The notes beneath the pieces were generated by a model. It was not told the DNA's origin. It searched no databases and was given only the letters and a program-made list of their open reading frames with translations. A DNA stretch of 64,000 nt from Streptantibioticus silvisoli (GTDB taxonomy: Bacteria > Actinomycetota > Actinomycetes > Streptomycetales > Streptomycetaceae), in assembly GCF_027947535.2 (NCBI RefSeq), contig NZ_JAAGKO020000029.1, positions 40,836-104,835 of the forward strand. Direction: 5' to 3'. Numbering within the stretch: position 1 is the first letter of the stretch; every line of letters begins with the position of its first letter. Shown here in pieces: positions 10,114-19,446 of this stretch. Position numbers and translations under genes: made by a program.

Positions 10114-11384
10114 GCCGGCGGCAGCGCACCCTGGCGGAACTCGAACAGCACGCCGCCGAACTCCGCACCGGGGCGGGCTTCGGGGGCGACGCGGTCATCG
10201 TCTGCGACCAACTGGTACGCATCTTCAGCACCGAAGGCGTCGAGGTCCAGGCGCTCCAGGGCCTCGACCTGCTCATCCAGCGCGGGGAACTCACCGCCCT
10301 GGTCGGCGCCTCCGGCAGCGGCAAGTCCACCCTGCTCACCCTCCTCGCCGGCCTCGACACACCCAGTGCCGGCACCGCCCGCGTCGACGGCTACGACCTC
10401 CAGACGATGGACGCCAAGTCCCGCCTGCGCTACCGCAGACACGCGATCGGCTTCGTCTGGCAGCAGGTCGGCCGCAACCTGCTGCCGTACCTGACGGTCC
10501 GGCAGAACGTCACCCTGCCCATGCGACTGGCCGCCGACCGCCGCACCGGCCCGGGCCGTTCGGCACGGGCCGGGCGCACCGCCGAACTCCTGGAGCTGCT
10601 CGGCATCCCCGAACTCGCCGACCGCCACCCCGTCCAGCTCTCCGGCGGCCAGCAGCAGCGCGCCGCCATCGCCGTGGCCCTCGCCAACTCCCCGTCCGTC
10701 CTCCTTGCCGACGAGCCCACCGGCGAACTCGACACCGCCTCCAGCGCGGAGGTCTTCGCCGCCTTCCGCACGGTCAACGAGGAGATCGGCACCACGGTCC
10801 TCATCGTCACCCACGCCCCGGAGGTGGCCGGCGCCGTCCGCCGCACCGTCGCCATCCGCGACGGCCGCATCGCCACCGAGGTCGTCCGCAGCACCGAACG
10901 CGACGAGCAGGGCCGCGAAGCGACCGTCTCCCGCGAGTACACCACCCTCGACCGCGCCGGCCGCCTCCAACTCCCGCGCCGCTACACCCAGGCCCTCGCC
11001 CTGCGGCGCCGCGTCCTGCTGGAACTCGAACCCGACCACATCGCCATCCGCCCGGGGGACCGTCCGCTCGACGGGGAGGGGACCGAACGTGCGTTGCGGC
11101 CCAGCGGGACGGGGGCGCCGGGCGGGACCGGGTCACCCGGTGAGACCGGGTCGCCGGGCGCAGTCGAGCCCCCCGGCGCCATCGAGTCACCGGGCGGGAC
11201 CGAGTCACCCCGCGAGGCCAGGTCCCCCGGCGAGCCCGAGTCCCCTGGCGGGACCGAGCCCCCCGGCGCCATTCGGTCACCGGGCGCAACCGCATCCTCC
11301 GGTGCAACCGGGACTCCCGGCGCGACCGGGACCCCCGGCGAACCCATGTCACCCGGCGACGAACCGGAGGAGCAGCCTCGATGA
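10110..11384 (+). CDS. ABC transporter ATP-binding protein with AbrB-like domain and collagen-like tail
   Basis: 424 aa, ATG overlapping the permease stop (ATGA). LolD/MacB-type ATPase: Walker A GASGSGKST at 66-74, signature LSGGQQQR and Walker B LLADEPTGELD follow in normal order. Unusually, after the ATPase comes a segment (about 276-315) reading TLDRAGRLQLPRRY, then LELEPDHIAIRP, which resembles an AbrB/SpoVT swapped-hairpin motif. The last ~95 residues are Gly-X-X-like repeats rich in Gly, Pro, Ser, Thr and Glu. The tail is probably disordered. It works with the two upstream permeases and the next ATPase. Confidence 0.92.
   Translation: MSRRQRTLAELEQHAAELRTGAGFGGDAVIVCDQLVRIFSTEGVEVQALQGLDLLIQRGELTALVGASGSGKSTLLTLLAGLDTPSAGTARVDGYDLQTMDAKSRLRYRRHAIGFVWQQVGRNLLPYLTVRQNVTLPMRLAADRRTGPGRSARAGRTAELLELLGIPELADRHPVQLSGGQQQRAAIAVALANSPSVLLADEPTGELDTASSAEVFAAFRTVNEEIGTTVLIVTHAPEVAGAVRRTVAIRDGRIATEVVRSTERDEQGREATVSREYTTLDRAGRLQLPRRYTQALALRRRVLLELEPDHIAIRPGDRPLDGEGTERALRPSGTGAPGGTGSPGETGSPGAVEPPGAIESPGGTESPREARSPGEPESPGGTEPPGAIRSPGATASSGATGTPGATGTPGEPMSPGDEPEEQPR
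11095..11365 (+). repeat. In-frame degenerate G-P-rich tandem repeat
   Basis: The end of the ATPase gene is a degenerate array built from 9- to 15-bp units of the type CCGGGCGGGACC, coding collagen-like triplets such as GTG, SPG and ESP. The frame is preserved throughout, so it is translated. The composition suggests slippage-driven length variation. Confidence 0.75.
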
Positions 11385-12094
11385 GCGCCCCGATGACCGG
11401 CCGGCCGAACGGCGGCCACGCGCACGACGCGATCGTCGCCGAAGAGCTCCACCGCACCTACGGCCGCGCCCCCACCGCCGTCCACGCCCTGCGCGGGGTC
11501 TCCCTCACCGTCCCGCGCGGCCGGCTGACGGTCGTCCAGGGCGCCTCGGGCTCCGGCAAGACCACTCTCCTCAACCTCCTCGGCGGTCTCGACGCACCCG
11601 ACAGCGGACGAATCCTGCTCGACGGCGTCGACGTCTGCGGACTCGACGAGAACGGCCTGGTGGCCCTGCGCCGCGAACGCATCGGCTTCGTCTTCCAGAC
11701 GTTCGGCCTCATCCCGATCCTCACCGCCGCGGAGAACGTCGGCCTCCCCCTGCGGCTGCGCCGCGCCCCGGTCGGCGAACGCGACGAGCGCGTCGCGCAA
11801 CTCCTGGCCCTGGTCGGCCTCAGCGACCACGCCCGGCAACGCCCGGACGAACTCTCCGGTGGCCAGCAGCAACGCGTCGCCATCGCCCGCGCGGTGGCCA
11901 ACCGCCCCCAGCTCATCATCGCCGACGAGCCCACCGGCCGCCTGGACGCCGAAACCGCCCTCGGCGTCATGGAACTCCTCCGCGCCATCGTCACCGCCGA
12001 GAACGTCACCGCCCTCATCTCCACCCACGACCCCCGCCTCCTCGACTTCGCCGATGAGGTGCTCCACCTGCGCGACGGCCGGCTGCATTCCTGA
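11381..12094 (+). CDS. ABC transporter ATP-binding protein (LolD/MacB type)
   Basis: 237 aa, ATG overlapping the previous stop (ATGA). Walker A GASGSGKTT near residue 47, a Q-loop region, signature LSGGQQQR, Walker B IIADEPTGRLD and switch histidine in STHDPR are all present, so it should be an active ATPase. Last gene of the four-gene operon. Having one plain ATPase and one with extra domains suggests that the two permeases pair with different nucleotide-binding subunits or form a heterodimeric pump. Confidence 0.92.
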   Translation: MSAPMTGRPNGGHAHDAIVAEELHRTYGRAPTAVHALRGVSLTVPRGRLTVVQGASGSGKTTLLNLLGGLDAPDSGRILLDGVDVCGLDENGLVALRRERIGFVFQTFGLIPILTAAENVGLPLRLRRAPVGERDERVAQLLALVGLSDHARQRPDELSGGQQQRVAIARAVANRPQLIIADEPTGRLDAETALGVMELLRAIVTAENVTALISTHDPRLLDFADEVLHLRDGRLHS

Positions 12095-12307
12095 CGGCCG
12101 CCCGGACGCGGGGCGTCGACGTGGTCGCGAGGACAGGGGAGGACCGGGGGAAGGGACGACGTCGAGCCGGTCACGTCCGCGCCAACGCGCCCCCGGCAAA
12201 GGGTGGTTCATTCCCGGGGGCGTGAACGTAGCGAAAGGCTGTCGTTCTTGAAGCGCGACCCGCTCCGGGCCGCCCGACCTCGAAGCAGGCGTACTACGGG
12301 GACCTCG

Positions 12308-12919
12308 TCACGTCATCGACGACCTGGGCGGCATCGTGGGAACCGTGCCGGACCCCGGCGCGACCTGACGTGCGCGCGTGCGGCGGGAGTGGAGGAAGGT
12401 GTAGATCCCCGGCGCGGCGATTCCGATGGCCTGGCAGGACATCATGACGAGCACCCCCGCACCCGCCACGACGGACAGGACGCTGGAAACGGCGTTGAAG
12501 GTGAAGCCCAGGGCCCAGGCGGTGCTGATCGCCGTGTTGGAACGGACGAACCGGGGAGAGCTGGCGAGCGGCTCCGGAACACGAAGCCGCGCGATGCCCA
12601 GCGTGAAAGGGCGGCGGGCGATGATCGTGGCCCAGGCCGTCAGCGTCAGCCAGACGAAAGGGAGCGCCCCGGTGAAGGCTTTGAGCGGCGAACCGGGATG
12701 TGTGATCGAAATGGCCGCCAGCAGCGCGAAGTAGAGCGCCGTGCTGAAGTCGAGGACCAGTGCCTCCGCGGCGACGCCGGATCGGCGCTCCCGGGCCAGC
12801 GATACGACGCTGACGACCAATCCGGCCAGCGCCCCCCACTGCCAGCCGGCGGTGGACAGGGCGCCGAAGGCGATCCACGGGAGGATGCGGCGGAGATAAC
12901 CTAAAATTGTGCGCAGCAC
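12308..12919 (-). CDS. Integral membrane protein of unknown function
   Basis: 203 aa from a GTG start. Five to six predicted membrane helices separated by short loops, with an arginine-rich soluble C-terminus. It starts 49 bp after the stop of the P450 gene on the same strand, so the two are probably co-transcribed. I recognise no family; a helper or transport role for the P450 product is only a guess. Confidence 0.75.
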   Translation of the reverse strand: MLRTILGYLRRILPWIAFGALSTAGWQWGALAGLVVSVVSLARERRSGVAAEALVLDFSTALYFALLAAISITHPGSPLKAFTGALPFVWLTLTAWATIIARRPFTLGIARLRVPEPLASSPRFVRSNTAISTAWALGFTFNAVSSVLSVVAGAGVLVMMSCQAIGIAAPGIYTFLHSRRTRARQVAPGSGTVPTMPPRSSMT

Positions 12920-12968
12920 GGTGTTTTGCCCATTCGCTTTCGTTGCCTGACCGGCGGGACTCGGCGGT

Positions 12969-14171
12969 TCACCAGATGACGGGGACCGATTGCACCCCGC
13001 CGGTCAACTGGTCGGAGCGGTACGCGATGTCCCCCACGTCGACGGCGAGCCGCAGCCCCGGGAAACGGCGGAACAGTGCGGGAAACACCGTTCTCAGTTC
13101 GGTGCGTGCCAGGGACGCGCCGATGCAGAAATGCGCGCCGTGGCCGAAACCGAGATGCGGATTGGGACTTCGCGCGGGAACGAACTCATCCGCGTCGGCG
13201 AACACCAGCGGGTCGCGGTTCGCCGCCCCGACGGCGATGAGCACCCCCTCGCCGCGCGCGATCGTCTGCCCGGAGATCTCGATGTCCTCCCGGGCGTAGC
13301 GCGGAATGCCCAGACCACCGGGAGAGGACATGCGCAGGATCTCTTCGACCGTGTCGTTCACCAGGCCATCGGGGTCCGCGGTGAAGGCGTCGCGCCGGCG
13401 AAGGTCGGACAGCAGCATCAGGACGCCGAGATCGATACGTCCGCCGGTGGTCTCGTGCCCGGCGAACAACAGCCCCGCGGCGAGCTTGCCGAGATCGGCG
13501 TCGGTGAATCCGGGATACGCCTGCTGGGCCTGGACGAGGTCGGAGATGACGTCGGCGCCGGGCTCGGCTCGTTTCGCAGCGGCCAACTCACCTGTGTACG
13601 CGGTGAATTCGGACATCGCGGCGCGCGAATCGTCCACGTCGTCCAGCCTGCCGATGCGCTCGGACAGATCGCGGAAGAAGTCCCGATCGGCATAGGGAAC
13701 GCCGAGCAACTCGCAGATCACGAGCACGGGCAGCGGGAACGCCAGATGCGCATGCAGATCGACCGGTTCGTCGGGGGAGCGGTCGTGGGCGGCCTGCATG
13801 GCATCGAGGCAGCCCTCGACGAGTTCGTTCACATGGTCGCCGAGGGCCCGCATCCGCTTGGCGGAAAAGGCAGGGGCGAGCAGTTTGCGCAGGCGCTGGC
13901 TGTTCTCCCGCTCCTTGTCGTATTCGCCGATCGGCCCGCTCAGGACGGCGGCGCCGGACAGCATGGCGGCGTTCTCCGGCTCCGGATGCGACCTGCCCAA
14001 CCGCGGATCGCCGAACAGCGCCCGCGCGTCGTCGTACCGGGTCGCCAGCCACAGCAGATCGCCGGTCGGAGTACGGACCTGGACCAGAGGCGATTCCTGG
14101 CGCAGGACGGCGTAGAGCGGCGCGAGATCGAGCGTGTTCGGCCTGGGGAAAGGGAGTTGTGGTGTGGTCAT
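12969..14171 (-). CDS. Cytochrome P450
   Basis: 400 aa, the usual length of a soluble bacterial class I P450. Oxygen-binding I-helix motif AGHETT at 237-242, K-helix EILR at 277-280, heme loop [10 protein letters not shown] at 342-351 with Cys349 as heme ligand. The C-helix reads RENSQRLRK instead of the common P-x-H-T-R-x-R form. It needs separate ferredoxin and ferredoxin reductase, neither of which is adjacent. The start is followed by a membrane-protein gene in the same direction; no NRPS or PKS is next to it, so a tailoring or catabolic substrate cannot be named. Confidence 0.95.
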   Translation of the reverse strand: MTTPQLPFPRPNTLDLAPLYAVLRQESPLVQVRTPTGDLLWLATRYDDARALFGDPRLGRSHPEPENAAMLSGAAVLSGPIGEYDKERENSQRLRKLLAPAFSAKRMRALGDHVNELVEGCLDAMQAAHDRSPDEPVDLHAHLAFPLPVLVICELLGVPYADRDFFRDLSERIGRLDDVDDSRAAMSEFTAYTGELAAAKRAEPGADVISDLVQAQQAYPGFTDADLGKLAAGLLFAGHETTGGRIDLGVLMLLSDLRRRDAFTADPDGLVNDTVEEILRMSSPGGLGIPRYAREDIEISGQTIARGEGVLIAVGAANRDPLVFADADEFVPARSPNPHLGFGHGAHFCIGASLARTELRTVFPALFRRFPGLRLAVDVGDIAYRSDQLTGGVQSVPVIW

Positions 14172-14217
14172 CGAACGTTGACCTCCGATTCAGAAGCGCG
14201 GATCGCAGCCTAACATC

Positions 14218-14240
14218 AAAAACACCGGTGCGGTGGTTTT
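14218..14240. promoter_or_regulatory. AT-rich inverted repeat upstream of P450
   Basis: AAAAACACCG-GTG-CGGTGGTTTT, 10-base arms with one mismatch, about 47 bp upstream of the P450 start and the only AT-rich spot in the area. It could be an operator of the minus-strand P450 promoter or a small terminator-like hairpin; position favours regulation. Confidence 0.4.
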
Positions 14241-14386
14241 AGGTTCCCTCTCGGTTGCCCACGCACGCGCCGCGTCCGGCACGCCGCGCCTCCGCGGGTG
14301 TCAGGGGTCTGTCGAGAGGGGCGTAGGCCGTTGTCGCGGTGGGCGGGGCCGGGGCCGGGGCGGGGGTGTGGCGTGGGCGTGGCAGA

Positions 14387-14620
14387 TGGGTGCGGTGGCG
14401 AGGAAGCGGACGTCACGGCGGCGTGTGCTTGGGCGCCGTGGGCGCGGCAGGCGGATGGCACGGTGGGGAAGCGGAAGCCGCGGCCTCGTGTGCCGGGGGA
14501 ACGTGGGCACGGCAGACGGATGCCACGGTGGGGAAGCGGAAGTCACGGCGGCGTGTGCCGGGGGAACGTGGGCGCGGCAGGCGGATGGCACGGTGGGGAA
14601 GCGGAAGCCGCGGCAGCACC
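14387..14620. repeat. 65-bp tandem repeat, about 3.5 copies
   Basis: Units begin near 14387, 14452, 14517 and 14582, an exact 65-bp spacing. Each carries the core CGGTGGGGAAGCGGAAG and the block CGTGTGCCGGGGGAACGTGG with few mismatches; the first unit is the most diverged and the last is cut short. Because 65 is not a multiple of three, no frame is kept from unit to unit, so the array is probably not coding. Confidence 0.85.
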
Positions 14621-14839
14621 GCCGGGCGCATCGCGTGCGTACGGCGCGTGGACGCAACGCGAGGTTGCGAGATGGCGGGGAGGCCGGCCTGACGGGGTGG
14701 TGGTCACGACCCTGCCGAGGCGCGGCGGTCCGGGCCACCGCCGACTGCCGATCGGGCCACCGTCAACATCCCCGCCCGGGCGACCCGGCGCACCCGGACC
14801 CCCGCCCTCCGGGATGCCGTCGGCCAAGGAGGCTCGGTT

Positions 14840-15103
14840 CCGAGTTGTTGGGCCGTTGAGTGCTGGGCTCAGCGCCTGCGGCAGGTGCTGCTATGCCGAG
14901 GCGACGGGCTTGCCCGCGTGTACGGCCGCGGTCGGCGAGAGGTGAGCCGGGCGCCGCATACGACCCCGCACCCGAGTTGTTGGGCCGTTGAGTGCTGGGC
15001 TCAGCGCCTGCGGCAGGTGCTGCCATGCCGACGCGACGGGCTTGCCCACGCGTACGGCCGCGGCCGACGAGCGGTGAGCCGGGCGTCGCGTGCGGACGAG
15101 CCC
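14840..15103. repeat. 132-bp direct tandem duplication
   Basis: Two adjacent copies begin at 14840 and 14972 with the same start (CCGAGTTGTTGGGCCGTTG). They run through CTGGGCTCAGCGCCTGCGG to GGTGAGCCGGGCG, with scattered substitutions that increase at the end. 132 is divisible by three, and a minus-strand frame stays open across both copies, but its composition is shadow-like and no start or ribosome site supports it. Confidence 0.85.
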
Positions 15104-15225
15104 GTCCAGAGCGGATCGGGGCAGGTGGTTCACTCGTGCGGGATCGTCTGGTGAGCCCTTCGACGATGCCGAGGCGGTGAGTGCTCACCCGCGCCGGCGA
15201 CGAACGCCGATCCCGGGCCGGACCG

Positions 15226-15720
15226 TTACCCGGCGCCGCGCAGTACCGGCCGGGTCGGGCCGCCGGCCGGGCAGGTCCAGCAAGCCGTGCCGTCCACCAC
15301 GTCGGCCACCGCGGGGTGGCCGTGACCGGTGACCGGGCAGGGCGGTTCCGGAGCGCCGCCGGTGCTCTCCAGCACGCTGTCCTGCAACTGGCCGGCGAGC
15401 TGGGCCACCGCGTCCGCGTCCGCCAGATCGGCGGGGAGGAAGACGGTGGTCGAGGACGCGTCCGCGAGGTCGAGGCGGACCAGGAACTCGCCCCGATCCG
15501 CCCGGTCCGGTACCGGTATCCGGTCTTCGGTCTCCTCCGGCAGGCGCAGTTCCGAGGTGTAGGCGTCCGCGCCGGGCGCCGGCAAGGGGCGATCCGCCGG
15601 ATCGTCGCTCGCCGGGCTGACGTGGATCGTCGCACCGGTCGGGGCGCGCAGTTGGCGCAGCACGGTCTCGGCCCAGTGCTGGACGGAGTGGGCGTCCCGC
15701 TTCCCGGCCGGCCCGCTCAC
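15226..15720 (-). CDS. Hypothetical protein with C-terminal Cys/His cluster
   Basis: 164 aa. The GTG start at 15720 overlaps the stop of the upstream secreted-protein gene (GTGA), so the two are translationally coupled. The middle is acidic; the C-terminus holds CPVTGHGH followed by CWTCP, a pattern that could bind a metal like a small zinc ribbon. No signal peptide or membrane helix. No family recognised. Confidence 0.6.
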   Translation of the reverse strand: MSGPAGKRDAHSVQHWAETVLRQLRAPTGATIHVSPASDDPADRPLPAPGADAYTSELRLPEETEDRIPVPDRADRGEFLVRLDLADASSTTVFLPADLADADAVAQLAGQLQDSVLESTGGAPEPPCPVTGHGHPAVADVVDGTACWTCPAGGPTRPVLRGAG

Positions 15721-16406
15721 TTCTTCGTCCGGGTGTTGGCGGCCCATGCCAGGGAGCCGGTGCCGGTGCGTCCGCCGATCTCGATGCGGAAGGTCAGGTA
15801 GTCCTGGAACTGCACATGCTGGTCGTGGTTGACCGGCTTGAGCGTGCCGTGGAAGAGGTAGCCGGCCCCGACGACGTGACCGGCGTTCTTCGGCTGCCGC
15901 TTCCCGTCGCGCCACCAGGAAACGCCCGCCTCGGTGACCGGCCCGGTGATGACGGCCCGTACCCGGGCGGAGATGAGGTAGCCCCAATTCACGGTGTGAG
16001 CATGGCAGTTGAAGCGGGCGTGGAGCGTGCCGCGCGCATCACTCCAGCTGGGGTTCTTGTCGCACCGCAGAACGGCCGGCCCCCGCGCCGCAGCGGACGG
16101 CTGCCGTTGGGTCATCGGGCCCGCCGTGGTGGCGGGAACGCCGAGAAGGGACGCGATCCGCGCGCGGACGGCCGCGGACAGCGGGCGGCCGCCGTCCAGC
16201 ACAAGACGCAAGGCGGTGTGGGTCGCACCGGTGACGGTCGTCGCGCTGAAGTCGCGGTCCGCACCGCCCGTTCCGTGCGCGTCGGCACGTAGCGCGGTAT
16301 GTACCGGGGCCGCGTCGGCGGGTGCGGCGTGAGCACTGCTGTCGGCCGCGCCGAGCGCCACGACGGCACAGACCGCGAGCGCGGCCCTCGTCCAACCACG
16401 GAACAT
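15717..16406 (-). CDS. Secreted protein of unknown function
   Basis: 229 aa from the ATG at 16406, which has a GGGGAGG ribosome site 7-8 bases upstream; longer in-frame starts lack one. Residues 1-28 form a Sec signal peptide (charged start, hydrophobic core, AHA-AP cleavage region). The mature protein has two cysteines, several tryptophans and a lysine/arginine-rich end, suggesting a small beta-rich exported domain. It is coupled to the following gene by a 4-base overlap. No domain recognised. Confidence 0.75.
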   Translation of the reverse strand: MFRGWTRAALAVCAVVALGAADSSAHAAPADAAPVHTALRADAHGTGGADRDFSATTVTGATHTALRLVLDGGRPLSAAVRARIASLLGVPATTAGPMTQRQPSAAARGPAVLRCDKNPSWSDARGTLHARFNCHAHTVNWGYLISARVRAVITGPVTEAGVSWWRDGKRQPKNAGHVVGAGYLFHGTLKPVNHDQHVQFQDYLTFRIEIGGRTGTGSLAWAANTRTKK

Positions 16407-16622
16407 GGCGGTACCTCCCCTCGGTGAGCCCGGCGGAACGCGAACGGCCCGCAGGACCGCTCCTCTTCCGGTAGGACTCTGCTCTCCCCGACCCCGGTCA
16501 TCGGCGTCGGCGACGGTTCCCCTGCGCACTCATCGTCCCTGCTCAGCGGGCGATTATGGCCGGGATTCACCCTGACGAGCGGCGATTGCCACCTGTTCGG
16601 ATTAGATCCGAACGCCGATGTT

Positions 16623-16662
16623 GACGGATGGACGGATGGACGGATGGACGGATGCACGGATG
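16623..16662. repeat. 8-bp tandem repeat GACGGATG, five copies
   Basis: Four exact GACGGATG units and a fifth with one change lie head to tail, followed by a degenerate sixth. Located between the divergent secreted-protein gene and the MFS remnant. A slippage-prone microsatellite; no coding role supported. Confidence 0.9.
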
Positions 16663-16839
16663 GACGACGGGCGGGCGGTCGGAGCGCCCCCTGACCCCGC
16701 TCGGCGCGTACCCTCACCGTCGGCCATACCGCCCGGAACGGGAGCGGAACCCGGACCCGTTGCACCCGTCGCATGCCGACCGGCTCCTGTCGGCACCGCG
16801 AACAGCACGCCGACACCAGCGATGTCGAATACGTCCGCG

Positions 16840-17112
16840 CCCTTCCTCGACCTGGACTGGCGGTCGGTGTTCCTGATCAACCTGCCCATCGGAATCGCGG
16901 CACTGACCGTCGCCGCGAAGTTCGTGCCCCAGAAGGAGAGCGACCGAACGGTACGGGTCGACGTGACCGGCGCCGCCCTGGTCGTGGCGTCCTGTGCCCT
17001 GCTGGTGCTGCCGCTCGACCGGGGACAGCAGGAGGGCCGGCCGCTGTGGACGTGGCTGTCCATGGCCGCCTCGGTGATCGGTTTCGCCCTCTTCGCCCTC
17101 CAGCAGCGCCGC
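16840..17112 (+). pseudogene. Fragment of a DHA2-family MFS transporter
   Basis: About 90 codons read as a middle piece of a 14-helix drug/proton antiporter: WRSVFLINLPIGI, then a hydrophilic loop, then two hydrophobic helices separated by GQQEGRPLWTW. In intact family members this lies around helices 6-8 of a protein of about 480-500 aa; here both the N-terminal ~160 residues and the C-terminal half are missing. Downstream the frame runs into low-complexity shadow sequence. A decayed remnant, not a functional pump. Confidence 0.7.
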
Positions 17113-17333
17113 ACGGCATCACCCCCGAAGCCGCGGCCGACCCCGCACGCCCCGGCTTGGCGCTGCGTGCGCGGGGGCGTGGGGCCGCAACGCGCGCCGG
17201 TGCCCCGCCTCCGTGAGCCGCCCGGCGACGGCGTGCGGACGGCCCCGGACGGAGAGTCCTGGAGCGGGCGCCCGTCACGCCGGTCCGCCGGGCCGGGGGA
17301 GTGCGCCGCGTCGTCGACCCGTGGAGGCACACC

Positions 17334-19175
17334 GTGCATCAGCCCGGACGCCGTATACCGCACCGCATACGCCGCAGAACCCCGCGCCGCCTCACCACCG
17401 CGGTCGCCCTGGCCGCCGCCCTCGCCGCCGCGCCCCTGGCCGCGGCCGGCCCCGCGATCGCCGCCACCGGAGTCCCCGCCACCGGAGTCCCCGCCACCGG
17501 AGTTCCCGCCACCGGCGCTCCCGCCGCCGCGACTTCGGCCACCACACCGGCCAACGCCCCCGGCCACCCCGGGAATCCGGCACCGCCGGTCCCGGTGTTC
17601 ACCGAGGACTTCGAGCACGGCCAGGGCGCGGCGCCCTCGACGCTCACCGGCTACACCGGTGCGCCGCCGGTCGCCGAGACCTACACCGCCGACCCGGCGT
17701 GGCTCAGCGGGTGCAACGGCTACCTGGTGTCGGGCGGTACGACCGCCACCGACCCGCCCGGCAGCGGCTGCGGGCCGACCGCGTGGGCGGAGGTGAAGAA
17801 GCTCGCCGGCGCGCTGGGTACCTGGGCGGGGAGCGATCCCGCCACCAACCACGCCGTCACCGCGTACACCCAGGGCGACCCCGGGGCCGGCAAGGTCCAG
17901 CTCCAGACGGTCGGGCCGATTCCGCTGACCGACACCGGACGCTTCCTGACGTTCTCCGTGGACGTCGCCGCCGAGAACTGTTTCGCCGCGCACCCGCTCC
18001 TGTCGTTCTTCCTGCTCGACGGCGACCGCGCGCTGCCCACCTCGACCGCGCCCATCGACGCCTGCGCCCACCCGCAGTCCACCGTGGGCGGCATCGGGGT
18101 GGGCACGTACAGCAGCAACGGCTCGGTGTTGTTCGACGGCTCGTCCGCCGGCATCCGGCTCGTCAACGACCAGGCGAGCGGCGACGGCAACGACGGCGCG
18201 TTCGACAACGTGCGGCTGCTGGACGCCACACCGCAGCTCGACGTGGGCCTGAGCCCGTCGAGCGTGCCGGTGGGCGCACCGGCGACCCTCACGTTCACCG
18301 TGACGAACACCGATGAACTGGCCGCGAAGGACGGCTGGTCGTTCACCGCACAGCTGCCCGCCGGGTTGAGCCTCGCCGACGGCTCGACCACGGACTGCGG
18401 CGGCGGCACCCTCACCGCGGGTCCCGGCGGCGCACTGGCCGTCAGCGGTGATCTCGCCGCCGGGCAGGCATCCTGCGTGGTCACCGCGCACGTCACGTCG
18501 CTGACCCCCGGGTCCTACCAGGTGTGCGGTGCGAACATCACCGACCGGGTGGGCCTGGACGCACCCGGGTGCGCGGCGGTGACGTTCACCGCTCCGCTCT
18601 TCGACGCCCGCGCGAACGCCGCCGACGTCGTCTCCCCGCTCGCCGGTGTCGGACCGCTCGTGCCGTCGTCGCACTCGTGCGTGATCGCGCCGGGCACGGA
18701 CTCGCACTCCCTGCTGACGGCCTCGCTCGGCGTCCTCGGGTCGCTCGGCGCGCTGAGCAGTGACGCCTCCGGCACGGTCGCGGCGGACGGCACGAGGACG
18801 GCGGCGGCGCACGCCTCGATCGCGAACGTGAGCCTGCTGGGCGGCCTGATCACCGCCGACGCGCTCACCACGCAGGCGTCGGCAGCCGTCGCGGTCACCG
18901 CGAACGGGCCCGGCGGCGTCACCCTCGCGGGGGACGCGACCTTCACCGGGCTGCGGATCGCCGGCGTCACGCTGCCCGTTCACCCGGCGCCGAACACCAC
19001 GATCGCGCTGCCGCTGGTCGGCTCGGTCGTACTCAACGAGCACGTCACGCTCTCCGGGGGGCGGGGCATCACCGTCAACGCCCTGCACGTCACCTTGCTG
19101 ACCGGCGTTCACCTCACCCTCAGCACGTCCACCGCCGCGCTGCCCACCGGCCCGGCGACCTGCCCCGCCGTCTGA
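17334..19175 (+). CDS. Large secreted protein, choice-of-anchor/DUF11-like
   Basis: 613 aa from the GTG at 17334, chosen because GGAGG lies 6-7 bases upstream; 11 extra codons are possible to 17301. A twin-arginine-rich N-terminus and hydrophobic stretch form a signal peptide, followed by a short GVPAT repeat. Then come a beta-rich domain starting PVFTEDFEHG, a DUF11-like domain (VGLSPSSVPVGAPATLTFTVTN) and a C-terminal region whose end reads ITVNALHVTLLTG, as in choice-of-anchor family surface proteins of actinomycetes. Cysteine pairs suggest disulfides. No sortase motif seen. Function is probably structural or adhesive at the cell surface. Confidence 0.8.
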   Translation: MHQPGRRIPHRIRRRTPRRLTTAVALAAALAAAPLAAAGPAIAATGVPATGVPATGVPATGAPAAATSATTPANAPGHPGNPAPPVPVFTEDFEHGQGAAPSTLTGYTGAPPVAETYTADPAWLSGCNGYLVSGGTTATDPPGSGCGPTAWAEVKKLAGALGTWAGSDPATNHAVTAYTQGDPGAGKVQLQTVGPIPLTDTGRFLTFSVDVAAENCFAAHPLLSFFLLDGDRALPTSTAPIDACAHPQSTVGGIGVGTYSSNGSVLFDGSSAGIRLVNDQASGDGNDGAFDNVRLLDATPQLDVGLSPSSVPVGAPATLTFTVTNTDELAAKDGWSFTAQLPAGLSLADGSTTDCGGGTLTAGPGGALAVSGDLAAGQASCVVTAHVTSLTPGSYQVCGANITDRVGLDAPGCAAVTFTAPLFDARANAADVVSPLAGVGPLVPSSHSCVIAPGTDSHSLLTASLGVLGSLGALSSDASGTVAADGTRTAAAHASIANVSLLGGLITADALTTQASAAVAVTANGPGGVTLAGDATFTGLRIAGVTLPVHPAPNTTIALPLVGSVVLNEHVTLSGGRGITVNALHVTLLTGVHLTLSTSTAALPTGPATCPAV

Positions 19176-19192
19176 TCCCGCCAACCCCGAAC

Positions 19193-19232
19193 CCCGCCGC
19201 GCCGTCCGGTGTCCGCCGGGCGGCGCGGTCGG
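19193..19232 (+). terminator. Rho-independent-like hairpin
   Basis: 13-bp arms CCGCGCCGTCCGG and CCGGGCGGCGCGG (one G-T pair) around a 6-base loop, 18-20 bp after the secreted-protein stop. There is no clear T-tract, as is common in Streptomyces. Confidence 0.7.
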
Positions 19233-19446
19233 GGCGCGGGTGCGTCACCGCGGCGCGGCACTCACCCTTGCGCTGTCGCAACGGCCTGTGCGCGTTGACG
19301 GCTCCGGCACGTGAACGACCGCCGCCGCCGCCGAGCGGGCGACGGCGGAAGCGGTGCCCGCCGGGGGCTCGCACCGGGCGCGGCTGCCCGGCGCGTGGTC
19401 ACCGACCCCCGCGCCGCGCGCCGCTTCCCGATCCGCCGGGCAGACC

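Noticed and set aside
14387..14620. 65-bp tandem units considered as a CRISPR array
   Set aside because: Units are directly adjacent with no variable spacers, and there are no cas genes.
14763..15635. 290-codon minus-strand frame across the 132-bp duplication
   Set aside because: Overlaps the better supported 15226-15720 gene, has no ribosome site and shows arginine/proline shadow composition.
16618..17796. 392-codon plus-strand frame as a real gene
   Set aside because: Only about 90 codons match a transporter; the rest is repeat-derived or shadow sequence overlapping the start of the next gene.
16602..19184. 860-codon minus-strand frame
   Set aside because: Shadow of the secreted choice-of-anchor-like protein; repeats like GGGDSGGGD come from the antisense of GVPAT repeats.
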